Shown in pieces: positions 5,180 through 6,101 of a DNA stretch of 6,101 nucleotides (its first letter is position 1; each line of letters starts with the position of its first letter). The position numbers and the translations under genes were made by a program. This DNA is from Chloroflexota bacterium (GTDB lineage Bacteria; Chloroflexota; Dehalococcoidia; SZUA-161). Location: contig QIGA01000029.1 of NCBI GenBank assembly GCA_003229915.1, forward strand, positions 1-6,101, read 5' to 3'. The notes beneath the pieces were generated by a model. That model was not told the DNA's origin, searched no databases, and worked only from the letters and a program-made list of their open reading frames with translations.

Positions 5180-5743
5180 CTATTTCCCACCATATTTGCC
5201 TCGAAATACAATGTCAGCGAGATCCTTTCTCGGAATCACTCCAGGCGTCTCATCGGGATATCCCAACGGTGTTATCTCCACAACTGCGATGTCTTCGGGC
5301 ACATCGAGGATTTTGGCCATCTCTACGGCATCGAAAAAGCCCACGTGCACTGTGCCCAGCCCGATGGCATGGGCTGCCAGCGTCAGATTCTGCATCGCCA
5401 GCGCCACGTCGAACATGAACCAGTCGCCCTTGTCCGTTGATAGCGCATCTTTGTAATAGCCCGACTTTCCGAGAGCGGCGCAGGCCACGATAGCAACCGG
5501 AGCGCTCCTTATCGCTTCAGCCGATGGATTCTCTACGCCATGGGCCAGGTCTGTCAGGACACCTGCCAGTTGCCTCTTTGTTTCAGCGTCACGCACCACG
5601 ATGAACCGCCAGCACTGAGTGTTCGACCAAGAGGGGGCCCATCTGGCTGCTTCCAGTACTGTATCCACAGCTTCATCGCTAACCGGGTCAGGCTTGTATT
5701 TGCGAATGCTCCGTCTTTCTTTTATGGCCTGCATCACATTCAT
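5180..5743 (-). CDS. Nitroreductase-family FMN-dependent oxidoreductase
   Basis: This is a 187-aa cytoplasmic flavoprotein of the nitroreductase superfamily, at typical length for its small single-domain members. RRSIRKYKPDPVS (10-22) gives the Arg/Ser cluster that binds the FMN phosphate and flavin. ARWAPSWSNTQCWRFIVV (33-50) is the substrate- and flavin-pocket segment. LAMQNLTLAAHAIGLGTVHVG (115-135) is the core helix and strand, and LGYPDETP (160-167) is the conserved C-terminal FMN-contact motif. Such enzymes use NAD(P)H to reduce nitroaromatics, quinones, enones or other electrophiles; the real substrate cannot be read from sequence. The ATG at 5743 is chosen because GGGAGG lies six bases upstream, whereas an ATG 21 bases earlier lacks such a site. 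A consensus-like promoter lies upstream. It is the first gene of a possible transcript that continues into the bS22-like gene. Confidence 0.92.
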   Translation of the reverse strand: MNVMQAIKERRSIRKYKPDPVSDEAVDTVLEAARWAPSWSNTQCWRFIVVRDAETKRQLAGVLTDLAHGVENPSAEAIRSAPVAIVACAALGKSGYYKDALSTDKGDWFMFDVALAMQNLTLAAHAIGLGTVHVGFFDAVEMAKILDVPEDIAVVEITPLGYPDETPGVIPRKDLADIVFRGKYGGK

Positions 5744-5812
5744 AGGTTGCCTCCCTAACCGCATACACCTTGGGCCCTGTTTTGCTGGATTGTCGCTATC
5801 TAACCACCATTA

Positions 5813-5825
5813 CGATTGTCAATCG
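5813..5825. promoter_or_regulatory. Palindrome in the nitroreductase leader, possible operator
   Basis: CGATTGTCAATCG is a 13-bp inverted repeat with a single central base. On the minus strand it includes a second perfect TTGACA hexamer (5822-5817), though no good -10 box follows at the proper distance. It lies about 22 bases downstream of the predicted transcription start of the nitroreductase gene, a suitable place for a repressor site. Chance occurrence cannot be excluded. Confidence 0.3.
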
Positions 5826-5853
5826 CCTACTTTACCGACGCCCGCAAATAACT

Positions 5854-5882
5854 ATTGTGCCTTACTTGCATACGTGTGTCAA
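5854..5882 (-). promoter_or_regulatory. Predicted sigma70-type promoter of the nitroreductase gene
   Basis: On the minus strand a perfect -35 box TTGACA (5882-5877) is followed by a 17-base spacer and a -10 box CACAAT (5859-5854), which matches four of six consensus positions. The next minus-strand gene is the nitroreductase, so the transcript would carry a leader of roughly 100 bases. Confidence 0.6.
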
Positions 5883-5965
5883 GGCGAGTTCGCGCGCCCT
5901 TAATCCGTGGATTTCGTTCATCATCAGTCGCATGCCTCAATCATAAACGGCTTGCCTTACTCCTT

Positions 5966-6035
5966 CAGCCTCATCTTGTGTTGGGAATCGATATCCCATC
6001 CAGCCTCATCTTGTATTGGAAGAGACTATCCCGTG
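5966..6035. repeat. Tandem pair of 35-bp direct repeats
   Basis: Two directly adjacent 35-bp units occupy 5966-6000 and 6001-6035. Both begin with CAGCCTCATCTTGT and share TTGG and TATCCC further on; 26 of 35 positions agree. There is no spacer between them. They could be a decayed duplication, protein-binding iterons or part of a dispersed repeat. They are not coding in any convincing frame. Confidence 0.6.
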
Positions 6036-6101
6036 TCAACTCACATAAGAATGTTACTGGAGGGTGGTTGCTCACTCATTTAGAAATGTTACTGGAGGAG
6101 T
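6034..6101 (+). repeat. Direct repeats at the right edge, possible insertion-sequence end (IS21-like)
   Basis: Two 25-bp units (6039-6063 and 6074-6098) start 35 bases apart. Both begin ACTCA and end AATGTTACTGGAGG; the six bases between these parts mostly differ (21 of 25 positions agree). The block is preceded by TGTCA (6034-6038). A TGT-initiated end followed by internal direct repeats is a known layout of IS21-family termini. No transposase gene is visible, since the window stops here, so this is a suggestion only. Confidence 0.4.

Larger units (their letters stand above)
5765..6101. other. Gene-free right-hand region upstream of the nitroreductase gene
   Basis: No coding region of useful length or family resemblance was found on either strand across these 337 bases. 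The stretch holds the promoter and palindrome of the nitroreductase gene nearest to it, then two unrelated pairs of direct repeats, listed separately. A purine-rich GGAGGAG run at the extreme right edge could be a ribosome binding site for a plus-strand gene outside the window, but it is also part of a repeat. Confidence 0.6.

Noticed and set aside
5744..5764. Upstream ATG giving a nitroreductase seven residues longer
   Set aside because: It has no ribosome binding site, while the GGGAGG within this stretch is ideally spaced for the ATG at 5743.
5966..6098. CRISPR array suggested by the 35-bp period
   Set aside because: There are only two copies of each of two unrelated sequences. The first pair abuts with no spacers, and the copies are too diverged to be CRISPR repeats.

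Overview
The window reads as chromosomal DNA of an uncultured bacterium, most likely a Chloroflexota (Dehalococcoidia-type) lineage. This is an inference from three things: a holB–PSP1 gene pair, a very small bS22-type ribosomal protein gene, and a compact speD–speB pair, in DNA of moderate GC content. No rRNA, tRNA or other taxonomic marker is present, so the assignment is tentative.

Every confidently identified gene lies on the minus strand, so transcription runs from right to left. The right edge (about 5765-6101) is gene-free. It holds two different direct-repeat pairs, both with a 35-bp period; the outermost may be the end of an insertion sequence. A good sigma70-type promoter (5854-5882) then drives a nitroreductase-family flavoprotein (5180-5743). 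It is followed by a 30-codon gene for a bS22 / AURKAIP1-COX24-type ribosomal protein (5045-5137), holB for the clamp-loader delta-prime subunit (3869-4918), and a RicT/YaaT-type PSP1-domain gene (3052-3867) that starts one base after holB stops.

The middle holds a self-contained regulatory cassette. It consists of a promoter with an extended -10 (2981-3009), a perfect 9-bp hairpin at the predicted 5' end of the transcript (2954-2975), a 66-aa excisionase/MerR-like helix-turn-helix protein (2728-2928) and a textbook intrinsic terminator (2672-2704). Immediately after the terminator comes a two-gene polyamine operon. It encodes a pyruvoyl-dependent SpeD-family decarboxylase (2242-2640) and an agmatinase-family ureohydrolase, SpeB (1327-2214). 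The SpeD sequence departs from the usual AdoMet decarboxylase signature and no spermidine synthase is adjacent. It could therefore be an arginine decarboxylase making agmatine for SpeB; this is the most interesting hypothesis here.

The left part has a 270-bp spacer with one small hairpin, then a response regulator (325-1056). Its receiver domain is intact, but it ends in a coiled coil and an acidic tail instead of a recognised output domain. An unrecognised reading frame enters from the left edge on the plus strand (1-258) and converges on it, with a palindrome between the two.
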